This document shows positions 11,650-22,116 of a DNA stretch of 64,000 nucleotides, in pieces. Numbering within the stretch: the stretch's first letter is position 1; each line of letters begins with the position of its first letter. The stretch is from contig JBBPFI010000007.1 of NCBI GenBank assembly GCA_037974965.1, positions 248,001-312,000 of the forward strand, written 5' to 3'. The stretch comes from Dacryopinax spathularia. Lineage: Eukaryota > Basidiomycota > Dacrymycetes > Dacrymycetales > Dacrymycetaceae. A model generated the notes under the pieces. The model had not been told where the DNA came from, did not search any database, and saw only the letters and a list, made by a program, of their open reading frames with translations. The translations under genes and the position numbers were made by a program.

Positions 11650-12425
11650 TCATCTAACTGCTCGAGAGGCTACACGGACTATCAATGATTCTTTGGATAG
11701 ATCGAACGGGTGTGTTCGTTGAAATGGCGGCTGCCCCTGGCCGCAAGTGGGGATCTGCCACTTGAGCACGAGCAATGATCAGATGAGCCTGAGCTGCACT
11801 CACTAAGGTCTATGTAGCGGTCCAAAACGGCGGTGAACCAATCCCAGGCTCGAAATCCCCCATCCTCCCCCTGAGCGATCAGTTCCTTTCGAAGGCGTTC
11901 AGGACCGAGAGCGGACAGCTGACGAAGGTAGTCATGGCGGCACTGTCGAGCTCGATATCTTTTCGATCTGACTAGACGAAAGTTCAAGTTCATCTGAATG
12001 ATCCCCGAGCATGAGAACATACCGTCCAGAGCGATCGTCCTCTTGTACCATTGGGACTGAAATAGGTTCCACAACCTGACCGGAGGAGGAGCCGGGTCCA
12101 GCGGTTTGAAGAAATGATCCCAGACCTCCTCCACGTCGACACAGTAATAGAAAGCCAGATAGTCCACGAACGCTTGAGATATGCGATAAACGATTGGGTG
12201 GGTGATCTCTTGCTCGACCGAGGGATAATGCCTGGGGATCCTCCGGATATGGTTCAGCAGTTTTCGTGCGAGTGCCAATCCTTCGCTCGGCTCAGGCGGG
12301 ACGTGATGGTGCTTAGGATCGAGGATGGCGGGAAATTCGCTGAACCAGCGCATTACGAGTGGTCGCCATGGATCGACGGCCTCTCGAGGAGCAAGAGTAT
12401 AGGCATGCCAGCGTGCTTGGTTCAT
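11650..12425 (-). CDS. Rightmost KDZ cargo gene, hypothetical protein
   Basis: Exon 11804-12425 and a short last exon 11650-11678, joined by a GTGAGT..AG intron, close in frame to 216 residues. The start MNQARWHAYTLAPREAVDPW is the first ATG in this frame downstream of a GTCTAAAC box (12534-12541). The protein looks globular, with repeated Trp/Tyr/Phe residues (YLAFYYCVDVEEVWDHFFKP, RLWNLFQSQWYKRTIAL) and a basic helical segment (NFRLVRSKRYRARQCRHDYL). I do not recognise the family. Its position beside the element end and its basic patch make it one candidate for binding the element's own DNA. Confidence 0.5.
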
Positions 12426-12728
12426 GGGGCATCTTAAGCTCTGCGTGGCGTTCAGACGGCGCAAGTTCTTGTAGGGGAGCGATCCATGTACGGAGACTGC
12501 ACAAAGTACGATTCAAGTTGAGCTCGGGTCAATGTCTAAACAGATCTGAAGGTTAGTTTAGATCGTGCTCAGGGTTCGGTACGTAATGATATGCTGGATT
12601 TGCCTTTGCCGATCGAACCGGTCGAGTCGGTGATTAGACGGTGCATAGGAGCCCCGGATCAATGGGGATCCCCAATTTAGACGATCTAAATGGATCGTGT
12701 TGGGGACGTGTTTAGACAACAACGGGGG

Positions 12729-12787
12729 AACCCCCTACTAGGCTATTCGGGACCCTACTGCAGATCCGGCCTGTTCGGTAGGGGGTT
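12729..12787. repeat. Inverted repeat at the right end of the KDZ element
   Basis: AACCCCCTAC (12729-12738) is matched by GTAGGGGGTT (12778-12787). GATC enrichment ends here and a GTTTAGAC box lies just inside at 12710-12717. The left partner is outside the window, so this is a candidate terminus rather than a proven one. Confidence 0.45.
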
Positions 12788-13018
12788 TCGGCTGCCTAGG
12801 GTGGGCTGACGCGCCTCGGCGCGCTCCGCGCTCCGTGCTCAGCCACTTCCAGATTTAGAGGCGTCATATATTGAAAGGAAGGGCAGGGGACAGGCGAGGC
12901 AGGCAGACATCGTGCAGCCTTTTCAACACTCTCCAACACCTAGACAGACAGCATATAGCCTCTTCTCTCCTTCTCTCCCGACCCTTCGTCCAAGTGAACA
13001 AGATATAAGGACGTAATA

Positions 13019-14622
13019 ATGTCCATGTTCAAAGGCATCTTCTCGTACGCCCGCCCCTCCCTCACCTCACCGCACCGGGCGGCCTGCTAACCCGCCCCTC
13101 TGCTAACAGGGCCGACACCAACCAAACGCAGACGTTCCACCCCGTCACCTCTGCCTTCCCTCCGGGAGAGCAGTTCGGCCCTCTCGAGCCTAAGGACACG
13201 GAATGGGCGCAGTTGGGCGGGTTCGCTACTGAGACCCAGGTGTGGTATCATGTGTTCGAGAACGGGGTGTTCCTGTTCTGTCAGGTTATCCATTCCTCCA
13301 TCGGGTACGTCCTGCTCATTTCTACCTTCTTGGCTCCCTGTCTCCTTCTGCTTCTGATTCTGCTCTGGAGGGGGGAAATGCTGATTATGTATACGATGTG
13401 CGCAGGCTGTGGACCCCGCAAGTCCAGTTCACATGCAAGATCTTCGACCCCTCCACGGGCGAACAAACCTGGAAATCCGCAAACGTGTCCAAGTTCACCT
13501 CTCCCCCCGCAGCGTCAAGCTCAAGGGTCTACGACAAACGTTCCTGCTCCTCCGACAAGTTCAAGATCATCCATTCCCCCGCTACGGACACGACACCCGA
13601 GCAGTATCAGATTGACGCTCAGCCCGATACGGGACTGCAGCTGTCGCTGACTATCACGCGGCCGAAGGATATCCCGGGGTTCAAGCTTGGTAAAGGGCCC
13701 AGAGGGGGGTACTCGTATTTCGGGCAGATGGACAACCCGGATGGGTATGTCATCCATCGTTTCTGGCCCCGGACGACAGTGGACGGCATCGTGCTGCATA
13801 ACGGCCAAGCCCTCCCAGCGAAGGGAGTGGGCATGTTCGTCCATGCTATTCAGGGCATGAGGCCGAACCTCGTAGCGCAGAGATGGAACTTTGGCCATTT
13901 TATGGGGGAGAGCGAGGACCCGGATGTGGGGGGCGTGAGCGCTATCATGATGGAGTTCACGACGCTCGACCAGTATGGACGGAGAGCGAAGGACGGGAGT
14001 GGGAGCGGGAGTGAGAAGATTGTTGGAGGGGTGAAGGTTAATGTGGGGTGTGTGGTTGCGGGCGGGAAACTGGTGGGCGTGACGGGCGAGACGCAGTGGG
14101 CGGACGAAGCTGAGGGGGATAAGACGGGCGTTCAGAGCCGGGCGATCCACTTGAGCCCAGCGCTGGACAAACAGACGGGGTATCAAGTCCCGCAGGCGAT
14201 CGACTTTGTCTGGAAGACCAACGCCCTTCCAGGGTCGACGGCACAGGAGGGCCAGGTGGAAGCGAAGCTGAATATCGGCCTGGGTGATCCCGAGAAACCG
14301 AAGGGGTTGCTGGAGAAGGTCGACGTGTTGGCCGAGATTCCGTATATGGTCAGGAAGATGATCAATTATGCGACGGGGACGAAGCCGTATATCTATCAGG
14401 TGCGTCTCATCCCATCTCTCCCTCTCTCCCTCTCCCTCTCTTCCTCTCTCTGCTGTTTTTTGTGCTTTCCGCTCTTTGGACTGACTGGCTTGGGGCGCGG
14501 GTGCTGATGACTGCTTGTAGTACTTCAACCCTGCGAGTATCGAGCTCACCCTCCCGGGGAAGGAGCCGAAGACGGTCAAAGGGACGCTATTCAACGAAGC
14601 CAGCTTTATCTCCAACCCATGA
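13019..14622 (+). CDS. SVF1: SVF1-like survival factor
   Basis: SVF1 proteins are lipocalin-fold factors needed for survival under oxidative and cold stress; in yeast Svf1 moves ceramides between the ER and Golgi. Four exons (13019-13044, 13110-13304, 13406-14399, 14521-14622) close in frame to 438 residues, the usual family size. Family blocks are clear: ETQVWYHVFENGVFLFCQVI, KIFDPSTGEQTWKSANVSKF, GYVIHRFWPRTTVDGIV, GMFVHAIQGMRPNLVAQRWN and GGVSAIMMEFTTLDQYG. The N-terminus MSMFKGIFS is amphipathic, as in yeast, where it helps membrane attachment. The gene starts only about 230 bp from the KDZ element end, so the transposon abuts its promoter. A CT-rich tract with pyrimidine runs lies just upstream of the start. 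Confidence 0.93.
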
Positions 14623-16032
14623 GGTGGCGGCATGGGACGGACATTCCCGGACAACCGAACGACTGGTTTGCGTGGTAGAGCGACACGGAGACGAAGTTTG
14701 TATGATATACACGATGGCATGATCGATGCGATGCCCCCTGCACACTTTTCTCGTTCCTGTCGTCACGCCCGAGCTCGTGCTTCTGTCGACCTCTCCTGGC
14801 TCGCACTTTGCGATCACACGAGCGGGAAGATACCGTGTACAAACGTTTTGGACGAACTCCCTTGCCATTGGAACAGACCGATTGTATGCGAGCGTGTGCT
14901 GAGCAACGAACCCTCGCGTCTCTCTCTTCCCTTTGGACAATAATGTCTCTGCTGGGCTGCCTACAATAGTAGGAAAATGGCGCATTCTGCGCAGCGATAT
15001 CTTCATCCTGCAGTGCCCAAACCTTCACATTCCGATCCTGACTGCGAAACCCAAGTCACTGCGGCCCATAACGCTTTTGCGCTGACGTGCGCAGCATGAT
15101 TGTCTTCTCGCGCAAAGCAGTGCCGTACCCCTGCGCGGTCCCACTCCTAGTAGGACAATCAGACAGTATGATTATCACAAACTACGCAAACCGGTGCACC
15201 GACAGTACATGGAAAATGACTCACCTTTTCCACTTACCTGCTTAGGTCATGCAGTGCTCGGTGCTTACGTTATGAGGTCACAGCCACCCGCACTCCCTTC
15301 CCCGCCGGCAGAGGGAGTGCGCGTCGGCTCGGCGCGGGCGCTTCTTTTCCCCCTCATCGTCACCCACAGGACTAGGACTGGACTCAGGGTTCCGGACCTC
15401 GACGGGGCACGGATGGTTCACTCTCCCTCAGTCTGGCACATCTGAGGAAGGGAAGTGGGACACTATTGATCCATATCGCACGAGACCCACCCAGCCCATC
15501 TGCCATCTCTGATCCTGGGTCTCACACCTTCTCCTTCGAGAAACTGTGCACGCGCTGCACTCGGACCCATCCAGCCAACCCACCGTCAACTCCGGGAGAG
15601 GTGGGGAAGACAGCGGCGCAGCGCCTTGCCTGCTGCCCTTCCTGCTCGGGCCCGACAAGCAAGAGGAGGGGGTTAATATACCCCGACAGACCGGACAACC
15701 GAAAGAGCTTACGACGACTGCTGACTCCTCCTTCCGTCTCTCTCTCTCTCTTCCACCGGCGAGAAAGGGCACACGACAACTCTCTGCTGACTCCTCCCCC
15801 CGTCCTTCTCTCTTTTCTATTGCTGCTATTTTCTTGATTCGCCTCTCCGTTCGTTGGATGTCGGACAGGGGCAGAGGTCGATCCGATCTGGAACAAAGAC
15901 GATTCAATCACTACGTTATCTGATACGGCACACCCTCACCACCCTCCTTCTCCCTCCCATCACCCTCACCCTCACCATCCACCTCCCCACCATCCACTCC
16001 CGCACAGCGCCTAACCCCCCCAATCCCGCACA
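14623..16032. other. Long spacer with pyrimidine-rich promoter tract of OMA1
   Basis: No supported gene. The part from about 15740 to 16100 is very rich in CT and CCT runs, typical of fungal promoters and 5' leaders. Short open frames inside have low-complexity translations on both strands. Confidence 0.45.
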
Positions 16033-18573
16033 ATGCCACCCTTCTTCTTCTTCTTCCCCCGCCACCGAACAGCCCACCCCTCCCTCCTCGGTCAATACTA
16101 CTCCTTCTCCCGCACACACTCCCACTCCCCCAGGTGTGCGCACCATGTCCGCCCCACACTCTCCTCACGGCCAGGAGGGGGGAGCGCAAGCCCCTCCAAA
16201 CTGTTCGTCTCCCTCTCCCAGCCTCTCTCTGCCCAACAGGGCCAGGGCCAGGGCTCGGGGCAGTGGCCGTTCTGCCCCCCAAGGCCCGCCGTACCCGCTC
16301 GTCGATTGAGCACAACTCCTCGTTCGGCCTTGCCGCAGAGGGTGAAACTCCACCCGACGACGAAAGATCTTTTGGGAAAGGGAGGGCTGCAGTTAGCGGG
16401 GAGAGGAGCGGGGTGGGCGTTGAGTGGTGGGAGGGCGTACGCCTCCGCGACTATTGGGGGTATTGGGGGTGTTGGGGGTGGAGTGGGGGAGGGGAGGATG
16501 TTTCATGCGAGTCGGCCGCAGAGGGCGCCGCCGTTGTTGTTGTGGTTGGCTGCTTTGCTCAAGGTGTGTTCCCTTCCTATCCCCTTTCCTCTCTCGTTCC
16601 CCGTCGTTCTCTCTTCCGCAAGCACCTCGTCTCCGAACGGGGTGCTGAGACGAGGCAAGGAGGAGCGCATACATGCAACACAAACCATAACTGACCCCTC
16701 CTCCCCCCTTCCCCCGCACAGTCCTCCGCAACCCTCAACGCCGTCTCGACCGTCGGCCGCCTAACGCTCTCCCTCCTCCCCTGGGCCTGGTTCCGCGAAC
16801 GCATCGCCACCCGCGCGGTCGCGCTCGCACAAGAACACCCCGATTTCCTCGCTCATCCGCGCTGGGCTGGGATCGTGGACCAGAATGCGCGCTGGTTGGG
16901 GTTCTTGAGGTGGAGCGTGGGGCTGCTGGCTGTTACCCCGGTCGTGTTGATTGTTGTTACTATTGTGGCTAGTACGGAGAGGACGCCGATTAGTGGTCGG
17001 TGAGTGCTTCGTTCTGTTCCTCTTTTATTCTCGTTCGTTCCTTGTACTCCTCCACTCCATCTCTGGCTTCTCTCTCTGTGTGTCCTTCTTCTCCCTTCTG
17101 AGAGCTCGCGAGAAGTTGTTCGGCAGAATCAGCCCGCTGACGCACCCCCGCAGCTGGCGCGTAATAATGCTCTCCCCCGAAGAAGAAGAAAAGATCCACT
17201 CGGACCTACGGGGCTACGGGTGGTACACCTCCGTCCTAAAACAAATGACCGAGTCCTCACCCACGCAGTCCATGCCCAAGATCCTCAACCCGACCGACTG
17301 GCGCTGGCGCTGGGTAGAGGACACGCTCCGCAAGCTCGAGGCGGGGATCGCCGTTATTCCTGCTTCTTCTAGCGCACCCCCCTCGCCGGCGGCAGAGAGG
17401 TTCTATTCGAGCGAAGCGGCACATGAGGGCCCCGTACCCCCTCCGGCGGCGTACCCTCTCCTACCGAGACCCAGGCTCTCGCAGCTCGTCCATTCCCTCC
17501 CCCCTTCGGTCGAAGCGGACCCCTCGGCCGAGTCCCACACTGCTAAAGACCCACAAGGGCACGCACACCATCTTGCGCCACATGCCCAGCTCGGACCGCC
17601 ATACAATATCCTCATCGTCGAGAAACCGGAATGTAATGCCTTTTCGCACGGGTACGGACCTGCCGGCGCGGGCGGGATCGTAGTCTACACTGGGTTTTTG
17701 GACGATATCCTCTCGCACCAGCACACTCCCTCGCCCGAACCGCAAGAGTCTCCAAAATCAGAAGGCGGCCTCTTCTCCTCCATCTGGAGCGCCCTCATCC
17801 CCCCTCCCTCCACTCCCCCCTCGCACGCCCACTCCCGCTCCGGCCGCCAGCTACCACCCTCGGCACCCACCCCCGCCCAAACAGAAGAACTCGCCGTCGT
17901 CCTCGCACACGAACTGGCCCACCTCATCCTCTGCCATCACCTCGAGTCCCTCTCTTCGTCACTTATCGTCACCCCTACTCTCTTGTCCATGCTCGGAGAC
18001 GTTGGACGCACGATTTTGTTCCCGATAACGATGTTCTTTGGTCCGTTCTTGAATGACGCGATTGCGAATGTGTTCAGGGTGGGGAGGGAGGGGGTTATGA
18101 AGACTCAGCTCGAGTGCTCGACTAAGGTGCTCGAGGTGGAGGCGGATGCCGTTTCAGCCAGGTGCGTATTGTGCCTCCTCATTGCTCCTAGCCTCTTCCA
18201 TCCAGTATTCTTTCTCTTCAGATTTCATTCCTTTGTTGGCACTGATTCTTGTCCCTTCGAATCTCGGATCCGGATCTCTGTGGAGAAAACACGAAGCTTA
18301 CAATCATGCAGGTTACTCGCTTATGCAGGGTATGATCCGCGCTCCGCCGTCCGATTCTGGGAATCCCGTCTGGGGTCGGACGACCTGAGCTGCAGCGGCA
18401 GCGGCAGCGGCAATGTCAAAGGCGCAAACAGCGCAAATCAGTCCTCGAGAGAGAACGGGTTTGAGGGGAAGGACCATCCGCTTTCGGAGGAGAGGCTTGT
18501 GGAGCTTAAGGCGGAGCTGGCGAGGTGGGAGAGGTGGAGTAAGGCTGCTGCTGTTGCGCGGGCGACGCCGTGA
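16033..18573 (+). CDS. OMA1: OMA1-like mitochondrial zinc metalloprotease (M48)
   Basis: OMA1 is an inner-membrane M48 peptidase that cuts OPA1/Mgm1-type dynamins and other proteins when mitochondria are stressed. Four exons (16033-16563, 16722-16999, 17154-18161, 18312-18573) close in frame to 692 residues. The zinc site HELAH is at about residues 522-526, and EVEADAVSAR downstream supplies the third ligand. A membrane segment (LLAVTPVVLIVVTIV) precedes the family block MLSPEEEEKIHSDLRGY. The N-terminus is long, Arg/Ser/Ala-rich and targeting-like. The protein is much longer than typical fungal OMA1, owing to the N-terminus and to Pro/Ser insertions before the active site. The last intron (150 nt) is open in frame, so its removal is inferred from good splice signals. 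The true start could lie further downstream. Confidence 0.85.
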
Positions 18574-19134
18574 GCTTCCTGCTGCCTGGGGGCTCATGAT
18601 GGCTACGGCATCAGCATGCAAAATAAGACGGAAGAACGACGAGAAGAGTGGAGAACGGCTGTGAATCGGCGAGTGTCCTCCTCAACAGGATCGAGGAGCA
18701 CTTCTCACGGCTGAAAAGTGGAGGTAGCGCAAGAAGCGGAACGGCGCACCGCAAAAGCAGGAAGGCACGAGGGGACAAATATGGGATACCCAGCGCGGTT
18801 TCGGTCGATCGCTTTTCTTCCAGATTTATACGGTGTAAGACTATGTCTTTCGTTCATCTTCTCTCGCGCTCTACACTGTATAATCAACATGCGCCTGGCT
18901 ATTATCTAGAGGCTTTTTGAGGGCCGATGCGGCCGCGGAAGGCCGGAGTGGGGAGGGAGTGGAGCGATGATAGTACACAGAAGGAGATATCAGCAGATAT
19001 ACATACGTGAGTAGCTTACATGACCGCGGTTCGGTCGTTCGTTCGTTGGTCGTTCTACACCTCTCTCCTGTACCTATAGTCGCCGCAGCTGCGCTCCACC
19101 CCTGATCCTGATGAATATGAATCATCCGTAGAAA
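18574..19134. other. Convergent 3' spacer between OMA1 and the RMD1-like gene
   Basis: Tail-to-tail intergenic region. No gene or repeat recognised. Confidence 0.5.
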
Positions 19135-20633
19135 TCATTCTGCTCGAGCCTGTGGTTCTGGCTCGTCTGGCCCACCAAAGAAGCTCATGGTCTTGTGCAC
19201 CAGCTCAGGACCTTCGCGGATGAATGCCTGAGGACATCATTAGCGTTTACCTGGCAGAAGAGGTCGGAAGACGTACGAGGACGACCTCAACCGCGATGAG
19301 GGCGATGATGACCAGCTCCATCGAGTGCGCCGACGCGTCTGTCAGGAGCTGGCGGAGCGTTTCTTGTGTCTGTAGGTGGCGTTGTCAGCGCCTCACCAGA
19401 CAGTATCAAGGAGGAAGCACGGACCTCGGCAGCGTAGGTGATCTTCTCGTTGATCACTCGCATACGGGGCTTGATCTCTAGCGCTCTGCTCACAGAGTCG
19501 AAGTACGCTGTCGTCACTCCATCAGCATGCCGCCACCAAGAAAATCCAAAAGACAGTATGAAGGTACAGGGAAAAGGGGGGACAACCACGCACCCTCCAA
19601 CTCCGGCTCAGCCCAATAAAAATCCGGCGTCTCGCCAAAATTCTCCCTGTTCAAGTTCAACCCCTGCCGAAACTTAAGCAGTTCTCCCATTTTCCGTATC
19701 AGGTCCTTTCGCTTCATATTCGGGTGACCGTGTTCCGCGAGCGTGTCGGCTAGTCCGGAGGTGGAGAGTAGGTAGTGGTCCAGCGAGGATTCTAGTGCTG
19801 AGAGAGCGCTCGAACGGGCGAGGGCTTGCGAGAAGCTGTATCGCGCGAGGAGGGAGTCGGATTGCGAGGTCTCGCCGAGGATGATAAGGTCTCCTTGGAG
19901 GCGGGTTTGTCTGTTCTCCAGTCAGCTCCGTGCCCTTGGAGAGACAGAGGAAGAGGAGTATGTAGGGAGAAAAGACGCACTCGGTAGGGTCAGCCACAAA
20001 GTCCAACTCTTCCGTCTCCATCTTCCTGAGCGGGTTAACCTCCATGCCCTTCACGGGCCCAATCACCTCCTTCCCGAACCTCATCGCCTCGTCCTCGTCC
20101 AAGCCCCAGCAGACATAGCTCCCATTCTTAAATACGAACACTTCCGCCCCGCCCCAGCCGGGGATCCAGACCGCTTCCTCATAGCCTTCTTCAGGGAGAG
20201 GGAGCATCTTCCACCCCGGTTGGAGCGACCGTATAAGCAGAGAAAGGTCGTACCGCTCCGCAGTGGAGACAGTAAAGACCGTCTTGATCTCCCTGGCCGC
20301 CTTTGTCCGGATAGGAGCAGAGTCCTTCGCTCCTCGACGCAGGGAGGCAGTAGGCTTGGCTTTTGATTTGGGCTTGTCGGAAGCGGCCTTGTCTCGCTCG
20401 TTTGGGGGAGGGATGACATCGGCTTTTGGCTGGATGATCCCGATGGGCGGCTCAATAGAGGCGGGTTTTGATGGTGGGTGATGTTTTTCTGCGGCGAGTG
20501 AACGGGGGTGGGAGGAGATGTATCGCGCACATCTGCCGAATCCGGATGCGGGCAGAAGGGATTGTCTGCTACTCGCCATTGGGGTAGCTGCCCGTAGGAT
20601 GCCTGACCATTGTCGGAATAGTATCCTTTGCAT
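19135..20633 (-). CDS. RMD1/DUF155-family mitochondrial protein
   Basis: DUF155 proteins (yeast RMD1, RMD8; human RMND1) are membrane-anchored; RMND1 supports mitochondrial translation. Five exons (19981-20633, 19594-19910, 19425-19507, 19277-19369, 19135-19227) close in frame to 412 residues. I chose ATG 20633 because it begins a good mitochondrial presequence (MQRILFRQWSGILRAATPMA). Family features are KNGSYVCWGLDEDEAMRF, a WAEPELE-type block (FYWAEPELEGAYFDSVSRAL), and a single C-terminal membrane helix (MELVIIALIAVEVVLAFI) followed by a short tail. Which DUF155 paralogue it is cannot be told from the sequence alone. The presequence favours the mitochondrial RMND1-like branch. Confidence 0.87.
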
Positions 20634-21119
20634 ACTATAAGATGCCCCGGACAGAGAAGAGAAGGTAAGAGGCAAAAGAGGGTAACGAGGAGAATGTAAG
20701 TAAGACTGTGCAAGGGTTGAGAGGGAAGGTGTTCCGAAAGTGACGCAGCCCTAATCCGCCGTCGGCAACTCGCTCGGAATAGCCGACTTCTCCGGGCTTC
20801 GCCGACTCTGACAACTCTACAAACAAGCTAATACGAATAATAACAATCATAGCAGGTCATCAATGACGCTCTCTACAGCGACAGCCTCGCATACATGGCA
20901 AAGTGCTGTTCGCTATAGGGACATTTGACCAATGCGCAAGTATTCCTGCATTAGACAGGTCCATTGAGACATCATCACCCAACCAGACCATCAACATGAG
21001 AATCTATGCATTCCCAGGATTATGTACAGTTTCGAAGCATTTTCGCTGGCATTCCCCCCAATCGGTCCAGCCAATTTTCCGCTCCGTCAACGCCTTCCAC
21101 GCCCTCCGCTGTTCAGACT
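20634..21119. other. Spacer between RMD1-like start and COX4 stop
   Basis: Holds the promoter of the RMD1-like gene (reading left) and the 3' region of COX4. No gene recognised. Confidence 0.5.
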
Positions 21120-21818
21120 TCAGTGCGCCTTCGCAGCCCCCTTAGTACCAGCAAGCTCTTCAAGCTCGACACGGAGGTCGCGGAGCGAGTAGACTACGCG
21201 AGTGACGTGAGTTAAGGATGTGAGAGAGGGGAGGGGGCAGGAGGGAGGAGGGGAGACGTACCGCAGCCGCATTCGGGGCAGCGGTGCCTGTTCTCCCCGT
21301 GGACGGTCGCTGCGAGCCAGATAGTATCGTGCGAGTCGGCCGGGAAGCCCGTGCAGCCGATGATACGCTCGTCGGTCTGCATTCACCGCATTAGCATACA
21401 TCCTCCTATCGACATAGAAGGCACAAAGAGAGAGAGCAGAGGAGGAGAGGAAGAGAGAGAGCAAGACACATACAAGCGTCTGAACCATAATAGGATCATC
21501 CATCGTCCCCAGCCTCGTCACTCCCAAAGGCTTCATATCAAACACGTCAACCCCCTCAATCTGGCCCAACAACTGCAGACGCTCCAGCCCAGTAGCCTGA
21601 TCAAGATCCGTCGGGACCTGGCCAGGAGGGGCCCCCTCGCCGTAGAGAGGCGTGGGGGGCGTCGCATCATGGTGCTCGTGGTCGGACGCTTTGCGCACCG
21701 CTGAGCTGGAGAGATTCCGGAATGCGGTGAGCGCCGGAGAGCGGGGGAGGACGACGCGCGGGGCTAGAGCAGCCCGGGGGGCGAGGACGGCGCTACGTGT
21801 GCGGAGGAGGGAGAACAT
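21120..21818 (-). CDS. COX4: Cytochrome c oxidase subunit 4 (mammalian Vb type)
   Basis: A nuclear-encoded structural subunit of respiratory complex IV on the matrix side, with a bound zinc. Three exons (21474-21818, 21262-21376, 21120-21193) close in frame to 177 residues. The start MFSLLRTRSAVLAPRAALAP is a clear mitochondrial presequence. The mature region has GLERLQLLGQIEGVDVFDM, then IIGCTGFPADSHDTIW and NRHRCPECGC. The Cys of GCTG and the CPEC pair are zinc ligands of the family. The final exon (VYSLRDLRVELEEL) replaces the usual short tail. It lies beside two other mitochondrial genes, OMA1 and the RMD1-like gene. Confidence 0.94.
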   Translation of the reverse strand: MFSLLRTRSAVLAPRAALAPRVVLPRSPALTAFRNLSSSAVRKASDHEHHDATPPTPLYGEGAPPGQVPTDLDQATGLERLQLLGQIEGVDVFDMKPLGVTRLGTMDDPIMVQTLVCVLLSLFLSSSALSLCAFYVDRRMYANAVNADRRAYHRLHGLPGRLARYYLARSDRPRGEQAPLPRMRLRYVSPPPSCPLPSLTSLTHVTRVVYSLRDLRVELEELAGTKGAAKAH

Positions 21819-22116
21819 GGTTGTTGACGTTGTGGACGACGGCGGCGACGAGCAGCAGGATGAGGAGGGGGGGATGAGGACGACGACGACGGCGTTGAGC
21901 GAATGCGGCGGACGCGGGTGCAATTCCCGTCACATCACTCGTCGGTGGGTGGTGGGTGGCTTTCCGTTCTCGGCCGACTATCGGCTCCTTTTAGCATAGG
22001 TAAAACGCTCCGCGCATGTCCTGGGCCCTTGGGACTGGACATTAGCCCTGCTCAATTCTGGGTTCCTGTTGCGCGAGAGGGTGAGCGAGCCTCAGGAACA
22101 CGTCATGCCGCTCCAC

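Larger units (their letters stand above)
1..12760. repeat. GATC motif dispersed through the KDZ element
   Basis: Direct counts of GATC: 14 in 1-660, 9 in 1201-1800, 11 in 2281-2880, 14 in 7021-7740 and 9 in 8401-9000. Host samples: 4 in 13861-14640 and 4 in 59101-59700. Sites fall in exons in different reading frames, in introns and in spacers, often as GGATCC, AGATCT, CGATCG or TGATCA. The enrichment ends together with the element. Confidence 0.85.
1..12787. mobile_element. Large KDZ (Kyakuja-Dileera-Zisupton) transposon, right portion
   Basis: The segment holds a KDZ-type transposase (620-4102, plus) and at least six more genes on both strands that do not resemble the flanking host genes. 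All of it is extremely rich in GATC (57 sites in 3,180 bp sampled, about one per 56 bp, against roughly one per 170 bp in sampled host sequence). The enrichment stops at about 12.76 kb, just before a 10-bp inverted repeat (12729-12738 and 12778-12787) that I take as part of the right end. A gene on the minus strand runs off the left edge, so the left end is outside the window and the element exceeds 12.7 kb. KDZ elements are known to be large and to carry accessory genes in basidiomycetes. The exact ends and any target duplication cannot be set from here. Confidence 0.8.

Noticed and set aside
1-12787. Bacterial-style Dam methylation as the cause of GATC richness
   Set aside because: The sequence is clearly fungal with introns and no adenine methylase was seen. 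GATC richness alone does not show methylation, so only the enrichment is claimed.
13521-14720. Long minus-strand frame opposite SVF1
   Set aside because: Antisense shadow of a well-conserved gene.
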